Positions 33,801 through 47,352 of a DNA stretch of 64,000 nt are shown one piece after another (position 1 is the stretch's first letter; every line of letters begins with the position of its first letter). The DNA comes from Psococerastis gibbosa (lineage: Eukaryota > Arthropoda > Insecta > Psocodea > Psocidae), in the NCBI GenBank assembly GCA_963971405.1, contig CAXART010000011.1, positions 62,001 to 126,000 of the forward strand. Reading direction: 5' to 3'. Both the position numbers and the translations under genes were made by a program. Below the pieces are notes generated by a model. The model saw nothing but the letters and a program-made list of their open reading frames with translations, was not told the DNA's origin and made no database searches.

Positions 33801-35734
33801 CGGTTTAAATGTTGCTAAAAAAAATTCATTCGACAAGAATTAAAAAAATAGCTATTTACTTATTTTATTTTTTTTAAAGGTCTTGATATGATAAGGGTGT
33901 CTTAATTTTGCTTATTTTGGCTCAATGTATTGTACTTAACATTGAACAATTGCTCCTGCGTGTTCATCGGTGTAAATGTAGCTAAAAAAAATTCATTCGA
34001 CAAGAATAAGAAAAATAGCTATATACTTCTTTTCTTTTTTAAAGGTCTTTAAAAGATATAGGTGTCTTAATTTTGCTTATTTTGGCTCATTGTATTGTAC
34101 TTAACATTGAGCAATTGCTCCTGCGTGTTCGTCGGTGTAAATGTAGCTTAAAAAAATTCATACGGCAAGAATACGAAAAATAGCTATTTACTTATTTTAT
34201 TTTTTTTAAAGGTCTTGAAAAGATATGGGTGTCTTAATATTGCTTATTTTGTCTCACTGTACTGAATCTAACATTAGGCAATTGCTCCTGCGTGTTCATC
34301 GGTGTAAATGTAGCTAAAAAAAATTCATTCGATAAGAATAAGAAAAATAGCTATTTACTTATTTTATTTTTTTAAAGGTCTTAAAAAGATATAGGTGTCT
34401 TAATTTTGCTTATTTAGGCTCATTGTATTGTACTTAACATTGGCCACTTGCTCCTGCGTGTTCGCCGGTGTAAATGTAGCTACAAAAAATTCATTCGACA
34501 AGAATACGAAAAATAGCTATATACTTATTTTTTTCTTATAAAGGTTTTGATATGATATGAGTGTCTTAATTTTGCTTATTTTGGCTCATTGTATTGTACT
34601 TAACATTGAGCAATTGCTCCTGCGTGTTCATCGGTGTAAATGTAGCTAAAAAAAATTCATTCGGCAAGAATAAGAAAAATAGCTATTTACTTATTTTATT
34701 TTTTTTAAAGGTTTTAAAAAGATATAGGTGTCTTAATATTGCTTATGTTGGCTCATTGTATTATACTTAACATTGAGCAATTGTTCCTGCGTGTTCATCA
34801 GTGTAAATGTAGCTAAAAAAAATTCATTCGACAAGAATAAGAAAAATAGCTAGTTACTTATTTTATTTTTTTTAAAGGTCTTAAAGAGATATAGGTGTCT
34901 TAATTTTGCTTATTTAGGCTCATTGTATTGTACTTAACATTGACCACTTGCTCCTGCGTGTTCATCGGTGTAAATGTAGCTACAAAAAATTCATTCGACA
35001 AGAATACGAAAAATTGCTATATACTTATTTTATTTTTTTTAAAGGTCTTGATATGACACGGGTGTCTTAATTTGGCTTATTGTGGCTCACTGTATTGTAA
35101 TTAACATTGAGCAATTGCTCCAGCGTGTTCATCGGTGTAAATGTAGCTAAAAAAAATTCATTCGGCAAGAATAAGAAAAATAGCTATTTACGAATTTTAT
35201 TTTTTTAAAGGTTTTAAAAAGATATAGGTGTCTTAATTTTGCTTATTTTGGCTCATTGTATTGTACCTGACATTGAGCAATTGCTCCTGCGTGTTCATCG
35301 GTGTAAATGTAGCTAAAAAAAATTCATTCGACAAGAATAAGAAAATTAGCTATATACTTATTTTATTTTTTTTAAAGGTCTTGATATGACACGGGTGTCT
35401 TAATTTGGCTTAATGTGGCTCACTGTATTGTAATTAACATTGAGCAATTGCTCCAGCGTGCTCATCGGTGTAAATGTAGCTAAAAAAAATTCATTCGGCA
35501 AGAATAAGAAAAATAGCTATTTACGAATTTTATTTTTTTAAAGGTTTTAAAAAGATATAGGTGTCTTAATTTTGCTTATTTTGGCTCATTGTATTGTACT
35601 TAGCATTGAGCAATTGTTCCTGCGTGTTCATCGGTGTAAATGTAGCTAAAAAAAATTCATTCGACAAGAATAAGAAAAATAGCTATTTACTTATTTTATT
35701 TTTTTTAAAGGTCTTAAAAAGATATAGGTGTCTA

Positions 35735-38700
35735 AATTTTGCTTATTTTGGCTCATTGTATTGTACTTAATATTGAGCAATTGCTCCTGCGTGTTCGTCG
35801 GTGTAAATGTAGCTTAAAAAAATTCATACGGCAAGAATACGAAAAATTGCTATTTACTTATTTTATTTTTTTTAAAGGTCTTGAAAAGATATGGGTGTCT
35901 TAATATTGCTTATTTTGTCTCACTGTACTGAATCTAACATTAGGCAATTGCTCCTTCGTGTTCATCGGTGTAAATGTAGCTAAAAAAAATTCATTCGATA
36001 AGAATAAGAAAAATAGCTATTTACTTATTTTATTTTTTTAAAGGTCTTAAAAAGATATAGGTGTCTTAATTTTGCTTATTTAGGCTCATTGTATTGTACT
36101 TAACATTGGCCACTTGCTCCTGCGTGTTCGCCGGTGTAAATGTAGCTACAAAAAATTCATTCGACAAGAATACGAAAAATAGCTATATACTTATTTTATT
36201 CTTATAAGGGTCTTGATATGATATGAGTGTCTTAATTTTGCTTATTTTGGCTCATTGTATTGTACTCAACATTGAGCAATTGCTCCTGCGTGTTCATCGG
36301 TGTAAATGTAGCTACAAAAAATTCATTCGACAAGAATAAGAAAAATTGCTATATACTTATTTTTTTTTTTAAAGGTCTTAAAAAGATATAGGTGTCTTAA
36401 TTTTGCTTATTTAGGCTCACTGTATTGTACTTAACATTGACCACTTGCTCCTGCGTGTTCATCGGTGTAAATGTAGCTACAAAAAATTCATTCGACAAGA
36501 ATACGAAAAATTGCTATATACTTATTTTATTTTTTTTAAAGGTCTTGATATGACACGGGTGTCTTAATTTGGGTTATTAAGGCTCACTGTATTGTAATTA
36601 ACATTGAGCAATTGCTCCAGCGTGTTCATCGGTGTAAATGTAGCTAAAAAAAATTCATTCGACAAGAATAAGAAAAATAGCTATTTACGTATTTTATTTT
36701 TTTAAAGGTTTTAAAAAGATATAGATGTCTTAATTTTGCTTATTTTGGCTCATTGTATTGTACCTGACATTGGGCAATTGCTCCTGCGTGTTCATCGGTG
36801 TAAATGTAGCTAAAAAAAATTCATTCGACAAGAATAAGAAAATTAGCTATTTACTTATTTTATTTTTTTAAAGGTTTCTAAAAGATATAGGTGTCTTAAT
36901 TTTGCTTATTTTGGCTCATTGTATCGTACTTGATATTAAACAATTGCTCCTGCGTGTACATCGGTTTAAATGTTGCTAAAAAAAATTCATTCGACAAGAA
37001 TAAAAAAAATAGCTATTTACTTATTTTATTTTTTTTAAAGGTCTTGATATGATAAGGGTGTCTTAATTTTGCTTATTTTGGCTCATTGTATTGTACTTAA
37101 CATTGAACAATTGCTCCTGCGTGTTCATCGGTGTAAATGTAGCTAAAAAAAATTCATTCGACAAGAATAAGAAAAATAGCTATTTACTTATTTTATTTTT
37201 TTAAAGGTTTCTAAAAGATATAGGTGTGTTAATTTTGCTTATTTTGGCTCATTGTATCGTACTTGATATTAAACAATTGCTCCTGCGTGTACATCGGTTT
37301 AAATGTTGCTAAAAAAAATTCATTCGACAAGAATAAAAAAAATAGCTATTTACTTATTTTATTTTTTTTAAAGGTCTTGATATGATAAGGGTGTCTTAGT
37401 TTTGCCTATTTTGGCTCATTGTATTGTACTTAACATTGAACAATTGCTCCTGCGTGTTCATCGGTGTAAATGTAGCTAAAAAAAATTCATTCGACAAGAA
37501 TAAGAAAAATAGCTATTTACTTATTTTATTTTTTTTAAAGGTTTTAAAAAGATATAGGTGTCTTAATTTTGCTTATTTTAGCTCAATGTATTGTACTTAA
37601 CATTGAGAAATTGTTCCTGCGTGTTCATCGGTGTAAATGTAGCTAAAAAAAATTCATTCGACAAGAATAAGAAAAATAGCTATTTACTTATTTTATTTTT
37701 TTAAAAGGTCTTATAAAGATATAGGTGTCTTAATCTTGCTTATTTATGCTCACTGTATTGTACTTAACATTGGCCACTTGCTCCTGCGTGTTCATCGGTG
37801 TAAATGTAGCTACAAAAAATTCATTCGACAAGAATAAGAAAAATAGCTATATACTTATTTTTTTTTTTTAAAGGTCTTGATATGATATGAGTGTCTTAAT
37901 TTTGCTTATTTTGGCTCATTGTATTGTACCTGACATTGAGCAATTGCTCCTGCGTGTTCATCGGTGTAAATGTAGCTAAAAAAAATTCATTCGACAAGAA
38001 TAAGAAAATTAGCTATATACTTATTTTATTTTTTTTAAAGGTCTTGATATGACACGGGTGTCTTAATTTGGCTTATTTTGGCTCATTGTATTGCAATTAA
38101 CATTTAGCAATTGCTCCTGCGTGTTCATCGGTGCAAATGTAGCTAAAAAAATTCATTCGACAAGAATAAGAAAAATAGCTAATTACTTATTTTATTTTTT
38201 TTAAAGGTTTTAAAAAGATATAGGTGTCTTAAGTTTGCTTATTTTGGCTCATTGTATTGTACTTAACATTGAGCAATTGTTCCTGCGTGTTCATCGGTGT
38301 AAATGTAGCTAAAAAAAATTCATTCGACAAGAATAAGAAAAATAGCTATTTACTTATTTTATTTTTTTTAAAGGTCTTAAAAAGATATAGGTGTCTAAAT
38401 TTTGCTTATTTTGGCTCATTGTATTGTGCTTAACATTGAGCAATTGCTCCTGCGTGTTCATCGGTGTGAATGTAGCTAAAAAAAATTCATTCGACAAGAA
38501 TAAGAAAATTAGCTATATACATATTTTATTTTTTTTAAAGGTCTTGATATGACACGGGTGTCTTAATTTGGCTTATTTTGGCTCATTGTATTGTAATTAA
38601 CATTGAGCAATTGCTTCTGCGTGTTCATCGTTGTAAATGTAGCTAAAAAAAATTCATTCGACAAGAATAAGAAAAATAGCTATTTACTTATTTTATTTTT

Positions 38701-39085
38701 TTAAAGGTTTTAAAAGGATATAGGTGTCATAATTTTGCTTATTTCGGCTCATTGTATCGTACTTAATATTAAACAATTGCTCCTGCGTGTTCATCGGTTT
38801 AAATGTTGCTAAAAAAAATTCATTCGACAAGAATTAAAAAAATAGCTATTTACTTATTTTATTTTTTTTAAAGGTCTTGATATGATAAGGGTGTCTTAAT
38901 TTTGCTTATTTTGGCTCAATGTATTGTACTTAACATTGAAAAATTGCTCCTGCGTGTTCATCGGTGTAAATGTAGCTAAAAAAAATTCATTCGACAAGAA
39001 TAAGAAAAATAGCTATATACTTCTTTTCTTTTTTAAAGGTCTTTAAAAGATATAGGTGTCTTAATTTTGCTTATTTTGGCTCATT
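35735..39085 (+). repeat. Higher-order block D, copy 1 (31-monomer spacing)
   Basis: About 3.35 kb that recurs at about 40895-44244 with an offset of 5,160 bp, dropping to 5,159 after one T is lost near 43028. Rare shared features include TTATAAGGGTCTTG (36202/41362), GGGTTATTAAGGCTC (36572/41732) and ATATAGATGTC (36719/41879). The sequence before the block (34590-35735) recurs at an offset of 4,495 bp instead, so the two relatives differ by four monomers (665 bp) at this junction. Confidence 0.82.
36850..37520 (+). repeat. Dimer duplication inside block D
   Basis: A two-monomer unit of about 333 bp is present twice in a row. Both copies carry GGTTTCTAAAAGATATAGG followed by GTATCGTACTTGATATTAAAC and GTGTACATCGGTTTAAATG (landmarks at 36962 and 37295). 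The same pair is present in the other block D copy (42122 and 42455), so the dimer duplication is older than the 5,160-bp one. Confidence 0.8.
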
Positions 39086-40894
39086 GTATTATACTTAACA
39101 TTGAGCAATTGCTCCTGCGTGTTCATCGGTGTAAATGTAGCTAAAAAAAATTCATTCGGCAAGAATAAGAAAAATAGCTATTTACTTATTTTATTTTTTT
39201 TAAAGGTTTTAAAAAGATATAGGTGTCTTAATATTGCTTATGTTGGCTCACTGTATTATACTTAACATTGAGCAATTGTTCCTGCGTGTTCATCAGTGTA
39301 AATGTAGCTAAAAAAAATTCATTCGACACGAATAAGAAAAATAGCTAGTTACTTATTTTATTTTTTTTAAAGGTCTTAAAGAGATATAGGTGTCTTAATT
39401 TTGCTTATTTAGGCTCATTGTATTGTACTTAACATTGACCACTTGCTCCTGCGTGTTCATCGGTGTAAATGTAGCTACAAAAAATTCATTCGACAAGAAT
39501 ACGAAAAATTGCTATATACTTATTTTATTTTTTTTAAAGGTCTTGATATGACACGGGTGTCTTAATTTGGCTTATTGTGGCTCACTGTATTGTAATTAAC
39601 ATTGAGCAATTGCTCCAGCGTGTTCATCGGTGTAAATGTAGCTAAAAAAAATTCATTCGGCAAGAATAAGAAAAATAGCTATTTACGAATTTTATTTTTT
39701 TAAAGGTTTTAAAAAGATATAGGTGTCTTAATTTTGCTTATTTTGGCTCATTGTATTGTACCTGACATTGAGCAATTGCTCCTGCGTGTTCATCGGTGTA
39801 AATGTAGCTAAAAAAAATTCATTCGACAAGAATAAGAAAATTAGCTATATACTTATTTTATTTTTTTTAAAGGTCTTGATATGACACGGGTGTCTTAATT
39901 TGGCTTAATGTGGCTCACTGTATTGTAATTAACATTGAGCAATTGCTCCAGCGTGCTCATCGGTGTAAATGTAGCTAAAAAAAATTCATTCGGCAAGAAT
40001 AAGAAAAATAGCTATTTACGAATTTTATTTTTTTAAAGGTTTTAAAAAGATATAGGTGTCTTAATTTTGCTTATTTTGGCTCATTGTATTGTACTTAACA
40101 TTGAGCAATTGTTCCTGCGTGTTCATCGGTGTAAATGTAGCTAAAAAAAATTCATTCGACAAGAATAAGAAAAATAGCTATTTACTTATTTTATTTTTTT
40201 TAAAGGTCTTAAAAAGATATAGGTGTCTAAATTTTGCTTATTTTGGCTCATTGTATTGTACTTAACATTGAGCAATTGCTCCTGCGTGTTCATCGGTGTA
40301 AATGTAGCTAAAAAAAATTCATTCGACAAGAATAAGAAAATTAGCTATATAATTATTTTATTTTTTTTAAAGGTCTTGATATGACACGGGTGTCTTAATT
40401 TGGCTTATTTTGGCTCATGGTATTGTAATTAATATTGAGCAATTGCGTCTGCGTGTTCATCGTTGTAAATGTAGCTAAAAAAAAATCATTCGACAAGAAT
40501 AAGAAAAATAGCTATTTACTTATTTTATTTTTTTAAAGGTTTTAAAAGGATATAGGTGTCATAATTTTGCTTATTTTGGCTCATTGTATCGTACTTAATA
40601 TTAAACAATTGCTCCTGCGTGTTCATCGGTTTAAATGTTGCTAAAAAAAATTCATTCGACAAGAATAAAAAAAATAGCTATTTACTTATTTTATTTTTTT
40701 TAAAGGTCTTGATATGATAAGGGTGTCTTAATTTTGCTTATTTTGGCTCATTGTATTGTACTTAACATTGAACAATTGCTCCTGCGTGTTCATCGGTGTA
40801 AATGTAGCTAAAAAAAATTCATTCGACAAGAATAAGAAAAATAGCTATATACTTCATTTTTTTTTTAAAGGTCTTTAAAAGATATAGGTGTCTT

Positions 40895-43800
40895 AATTTT
40901 GCTTATTTTGGCTCAATGTATTGTATTTAATATTGAGCAATTGCTCCTGCGTGTTCGTCGGTGTAAATGTAGCTTAAAAAAATTCATACGGCAAGAATAC
41001 GAAAAATTGCTATTTACTTATTTTATTTTTTTTAAAGGTCTTGAAAAGATATGGGTGTCTTAATATTGCTTATTTTGTCTCACTGTACTGAATCTAACAT
41101 TAGGCAATTGCTCCTTCGTGTTCATCGGTGTAAATGTAGCTAAAAAAAATTCATTCGATAAGAATAAGAAAAATAGCTATTTACTTATTTTATTTTTTTA
41201 AAGGTCTTAAAAAGATATAGGTGTCTTAATTTTGCTTATTTAGGCTCATTGTATTGTACTTAACATTGGCCACTTGCTCCTGCGTGTTCGCCGGTGTAAA
41301 TGTAGCTACAAAAAATTCATTCGACAAGAATACGAAAAATAGCTATATACTTATTTTATTCTTATAAGGGTCTTGATATGATATGAGTGTCTTAATTTTG
41401 CTTATTTTGGCTCATTGTATTGTACTCAACATTGAGCAATTGCTCCTGCGTGTTCATCGGTGTAAATGTAGCTACAAAAAATTCATTCGACAAGAATAAG
41501 AAAAATTGCTATATACTTATTTTTTTTTTTAAAGGTCTTAAAAAGATATAGGTGTCTTAATTTTGCTTATTTAGGCTCACTGTATTGTACTTAACATTGA
41601 CCACTTGCTCCTGCGTGTTCATCGGTGTAAATGTAGCTACAAAAAATTCATTCGACAAGAATACGAAAAATTGCTATATACTTATTTTATTTTTTTTAAA
41701 GGTCTTGATATGACACGGGTGTCTTAATTTGGGTTATTAAGGCTCACTGTATTGTAATTAACATTGAGCAATTGCTCCAGCGTGTTCATCGGTGTAAATG
41801 TAGCTAAAAAAAATTCATTCGACAAGAATAAGAAAAATAGCTATTTACGTATTTTATTTTTTTAAAGGTTTTAAAAAGATATAGATGTCTTAATTTTGCT
41901 TATTTTGGCTCATTGTATTGTACCTGACATTGGGCAATTGCTCCTGCGTGTTCATCGGTGTAAATGTAGCTAAAAAAAATTCATTCGACAAGAATAAGAA
42001 AATTAGCTATTTACTTATTTTATTTTTTTAAAGGTTTCTAAAAGATATAGGTGTCTTAATTTTGCTTATTTTGGCTCATTGTATCGTACTTGTTATTAAA
42101 CAATTGCTCCTGCGTGTACATCGGTTTAAATGTTGCTAAAAAAAATTCATTCGACAAGAATAAAAAAAATAGCTATTTACTTATTTTATTTTTTTTAAAG
42201 GTCTTGATATGATAAGGGTGTCTTAATTTTGCTTATTTTGGCTCATTGTATTGTACTTAACATTGAACAATTGCTCCTGCGTGTTCATCGGTGTAAATGT
42301 AGCTAAAAAAAATTCATTCGACAAGAATAAGAAAAATAGCTATTTACTTATTTTATTTTTTTAAAGGTTTCTAAAAGATATAGGTGTGTTAATTTTGCTT
42401 ATTTTGGCTCATTGTATCGTACTTGATATTAAACAATTGCTCCTGCGTGTACATCGGTTTAAATGTTGCTAAAAAAAATTCATTCGACAAGAATAAAAAA
42501 AATAGCTATTTACTTATTTTATTTTTTTTAAAGGTCTTGATATGATAAGGGTGTCTTAATTTTGCCTATTTTGGCTCATTGTATTGTACTTAACATTGAA
42601 CAATTGCTCCTGCGTGTTCATCGGTGTAAATGTAGCTAAAAAAAATTCATTCGACAAGAATAAGAAAAATAGCTATTTACTTATTTTATTTTTTTTAAAG
42701 GTTTTAAAAAGATATAGGTGTCTTAATTTTGCTTATTTTAGCTCAATGTATTGTACTTAACATTGAGAAATTGTTCCTGCGTGTTCATCGGTGTAAATGT
42801 AGCTAAAAAAAATTCATTCGACAAGAATAAGAAAAATAGCTATTTACTTATTTTATTTTTTTAAAAGGTCTTATAAAGATATAGGTGTCTTAATCTTGCT
42901 TATTTATGCTCACTGTATTGTACTTAACATTGGCCACTTGCTCCTGCGTGTTCATCGGTGTAAATGTAGCTACAAAAAATTCATTCGACAAGAATAAGAA
43001 AAATAGCTATATACTTATTTTTTTTTTTAAAGGTCTTGATATGATATGAGTGTCTTAATTTTGCTTATTTTGGCTCATTGTATTGTACCTGACATTGAGC
43101 AATTGCTCCTGCGTGTTCATCGGTGTAAATGTAGCTAAAAAAAATTCATTCGACAAGAATAAGAAAATTAGCTATATACTTATTTTATTTTTTTTAAAGG
43201 TCTTGATATGACACGGGTGTCTTAATTTGGCTTATTTTGGCTCATTGTATTGCAATTAACATTTAGCAATTGCTCCTGCGTGTTCATCGGTGCAAATGTA
43301 GCTAAAAAAATTCATTCGACAAGAATAAGAAAAATAGCTAATTACTTATTTTATTTTTTTTAAAGGTTTTAAAAAGATATAGGTGTCTTAAGTTTGCTTA
43401 TTTTGGCTCATTGTATTGTACTTAACATTGAGCAATTGTTCCTGCGTGTTCATCGGTGTAAATGTAGCTAAAAAAAATTCATTCGACAAGAATAAGAAAA
43501 ATAGCTATTTACTTATTTTATTTTTTTTAAAGGTCTTAAAAAGATATAGGTGTCTAAATTTTGATTATTTTGGCTCATTGTATTGTGCTTAACATTGAGC
43601 AATTGCTCCTGCGTGTTCATCGGTGTGAATGTAGCTAAAAAAAATTCATTCGACAAGAATAAGAAAATTAGCTATATACATATTTTATTTTTTTTAAAGG
43701 TCTTGATATGACACGGGTGTCTTAATTTGGCTTATTTTGGCTCATTGTATTGTAATTAACATTGAGCAATTGCTTCTGCGTGTTCATCGTTGTAAATGTA

Positions 43801-44244
43801 GCTAAAAAAAATTCATTCGACAAGAATAAGAAAAATAGCTATTTACTTATTTTATTTTTTTAAAGGTTTTAAAAGGATATAGGTGTCATAATTTTGCTTA
43901 TTTCGGCTCATTGTATCGTACTTAATATTAAACAATTGCTCCTGCGTGTTCATCGGTTTAAATGTTGCTAAAAAAAATTCATTCGACAAGAATTAAAAAA
44001 ATAGCTATTTACTTATTTTATTTTTTTTAAAGGTCTTGATATGATAAGGGTGTCTTAATTTTGCTTATTTTGGCTCAATGTATTGTACTTAACATTGAAA
44101 AATTGCTCCTGCGTGTTCATCGGTGTAAATGTAGCTAAAAAAAATTCATTCGACAAGAATAAGAAAAATAGCTATATACTTCTTTTCTTTTTTAAAGGTC
44201 TTTAAAAGATATAGGTGTCTTAATTTTGCTTATTTTGGCTCATT
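40895..44244 (+). repeat. Higher-order block D, copy 2
   Basis: Near-identical copy of 35735-39085. Differences noticed are single bases, such as CTTGTTATTAAAC at 42089 against CTTGATATTAAAC at 36929, TTTGATTATTTTGG at 43561 against TTTGCTTATTTTGG, and one T-tract length change near 43028. Confidence 0.82.
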
Positions 44245-47148
44245 GTATTGTACTTAACATTGAGCAATTGCTCCTGCGTGTTCGTCGGTGTAAATGTAGC
44301 TTAAAAAAATTCATACGGCAAGAATACGAAAAATCGCTATTTACTTATTTTATTTTTTTTAAAGGTCTTGAAAAGATATGGGTGTCCTAATATTGCTTAT
44401 TTTGTCTCACTGTACTGAATCTAACATTAGGCAATTGCTCCTGCGTGTTCATCGGTGTAAATGTAGCTAAAAAAAATTCATTCGATAAGAATAAGAAAAA
44501 TAGCTATTTACTTATTTTATTTTTTTAAAGGTCTTAAAAAGATATAGGTGTCTTAATTTTGCTTATTTAGGCTCATTGTATTGTACTTAACATTGGCCAC
44601 TTGCTCCTGCGTGTTCGCCGGTGTAAATGTAGCTACAAAAAATTCATTCGACAAGAATACGAAAAATAGCTATATACTTATTTTTTTCTTATAAAGGTCT
44701 TGATATGATATGAGTGTCTTAATTTTGCTTATTTTGGCTCATTGTATTGTACTTAACATTGAGCAATTGCTCCTGCGTGTTCATCGGTGTAAATGTAGCT
44801 AAAAAAAATTCATTCGACAAGAATAAGAAAAATAGCTATTTACTTATTTTATTTTTTTTAAAGGTTTTAAAAAGATATAGGTGTCTTAATATTGCTTATA
44901 TTGGCTCATTGTATTGTACTTAACATTGAGCAATTGTTCCTGCGTGTTCATCAGTGTAAATGTAGCTAAAAAAAATTCATTCGACACGAATAAGAAAAAT
45001 AGCTATTTACTTATTTTATTTTTTTTAAAGGTCTTAAAAAGATATAGGTGTCTTAATTTTGCTTATTTAGGCTCACTGTATTGTACTTAACATTGACCAC
45101 TTGCTCCTGCGTGTTCATCGGTGTAAATGTAGCTACAAAAAATTCATTCGACAAGAATACGAAAAATTGCTATATACTTATTTTATTTTTTTTAAAGGTC
45201 TTGATATGACACGGGTGTCTTAATTTGGCTTATTGTGGCTCACTGTATTGTAATTAACATTGAGCAATTGCTCCAGCGTGTTCATCGGTGTAAATGTAGC
45301 TAAAAAAAATTCATTCGACAAGAATAAGAAAAATAGCTATTTACTTATTTTATTTTTTTTAAAGGTTTTAAAAAGATATAGGTGTCTTAATTTTGCTTAT
45401 TTTGGCTCATTGTATTGTACCTGACATTGAGCAATTGCTCCTGCGTGTTCATCGGTGTAAATGTAGCTAAAAAAAATTCATTCGACAAGAATAAGAAAAT
45501 TAGCTATATACTTATTATATTTTTTTTAAAGGTCTTGATATGACACGGGTGTCTTAATTTGGCTTATTTTGGCTCATTGTATTGCAGTTAACATTAAGCA
45601 ATTGCTCCTGCGTGTTCATCGGTGTAAATGTAGCTAAAAAAATTCATTCGACAAGAATAAGAAAAATAGCTAATTACTTATTTTATTTTTTTTAAAGGTT
45701 TTAAAAAGATATAGGTGTCTTAAGTTTGCTTATTTTGGCTCATTGTATTGTACTTAGCATTGAGCAATTGTTCCTGCGTGTTCATCGGTGTAAATGTAGC
45801 TAAAAAAAATTCATTCGACAAGAATAAGAAAAATAGCTATTTACTTATTTTATTTTTTTTAAAGGTCTTTAAAAGATATAGTTGTCTAAATTTTGCTTAT
45901 TTTGGCTCATTGTATTGTACTTAACATTGAGCAATTGCTCCTGCGTGTTCATCGGTGTAAATGTAGCTAAAAAAAATTCATTCGACAAGAATAAGAAAAT
46001 TAGCTATATAATTATTTTATTTTTTTTAAAGGTCTCGATATGACACGGGTGTCTTAATTTGGCTTATTTTGGCTCATTGTATTGTAATTAATATTGAGCA
46101 ATTGCTTCTGCGTGTTCATCGTTGTAAATGTAGCTAAAAAAAATTCATTCGACAAGAATAAGAAAAATAGCTATTTACTTATTTTATTTTTTTAAAGGTT
46201 TTAAAAGGATATAGGTGTCATAATTTTGCTTATTTTGGCTCATTGTATCGTACTTAATATTAAACAATTGCTCCTGCGTGTTCATCGGTTTAAATGTTGC
46301 TAAAAAAAATTCATTCGACAAGAATAAAAAAAATAGCTATTTACTTATTTTATTTTTTTTAAAGGTCTTGATATGATAAGGGTGTCTTAATTTTGCTTAT
46401 TTTGGCTCATTGTAATGTACTTAACATTGAACAATTGCTCCTGCGTGTTCATCGGTGTAAATGTAGCTTAAAAAAATTCATACGGCAAGAATACGAAAAA
46501 TAGCTATTTACTTATTTTATTTTTTTTAAAGGTCTTGAAAAGATATGGGTGTCTTAATATTGCTTATTTGGTCTCACTGTACTGAATCTAACATTAGGCA
46601 ATTGCTCCTGCGTGTTCATCGGTGTAAATGTAGCTAAAAAAAATTCATTCGATAAGAATAAGAAAAATAGCTATTTACTTATTTTATTTTTTTAAAGGTC
46701 TTAAAAAGATATAGGTGTCTTAATTTTGCTTATTTAGGCTCATTGTATTGTACTTAACATTGGCCACTTGCTGCTGCGTGTTCGCCGGTGTAAATGTAGC
46801 TACAAAAAATTCATTCGACAAGAATACGAAAAATAGCTATATACTTATTTTTTTCTTATAAAGGTCTTGATATGATATGAGTGTCTTAATTTTGCTTATT
46901 TTGGCTCATTGTATTGTACTTAACCTTGAGCAATTGCTCCTGCGTGTTCATCGGTGTAAATGTAGCTAAAAAAAATTCATTCGACAAGAATAAGAAAAAT
47001 TGCTATTTACTTATTTTATTTTTTTTAAAGGTTTTAAAAAGATATAGGTGTCTTTATATTGCTTATATTGGCTCATTGTATTGTACTTAACATTGAGCAA
47101 TTGCTCCTGCGTGCTCATCGGTGTAAATGTAGCTAAAAAAAATTCATT

Positions 47149-47352
47149 CGACAAGAATAAGAAAATTAGCTATATACTTATTTTATTTTTTTTAAAGGTT
47201 TTGATATGACACGGGTGTCTTAATATTGCTTATTTTGCTCACTGTACTGAATCTAACATTAGGCAATTGGCAATAGGCATTGTATTGCAGTTAACATTTA
47301 GCAATTGCTCCTGCGTGATCATCGGTGCAAATGTAGCTAAAAAAATTCATTC
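47149..47352 (+). repeat. Oversized chimeric monomer with repair-like scar
   Basis: The distance between successive CGACAAG landmarks is 203 bp here instead of about 167, 36 bp too long. The unit runs normally through CTGTACTGAATCTAACATTAGGCAATTG, then instead of CTCCTGCG continues GCAATAGGCATTG and enters the middle of another monomer type (TATTGCAGTTAACATTTAG). The few bases at the join, GGCAATTGGCAATAGGCATTG in two steps, look like locally copied filler. This is the only out-of-phase monomer join I saw in the array apart from the retrotransposon. Confidence 0.85.
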
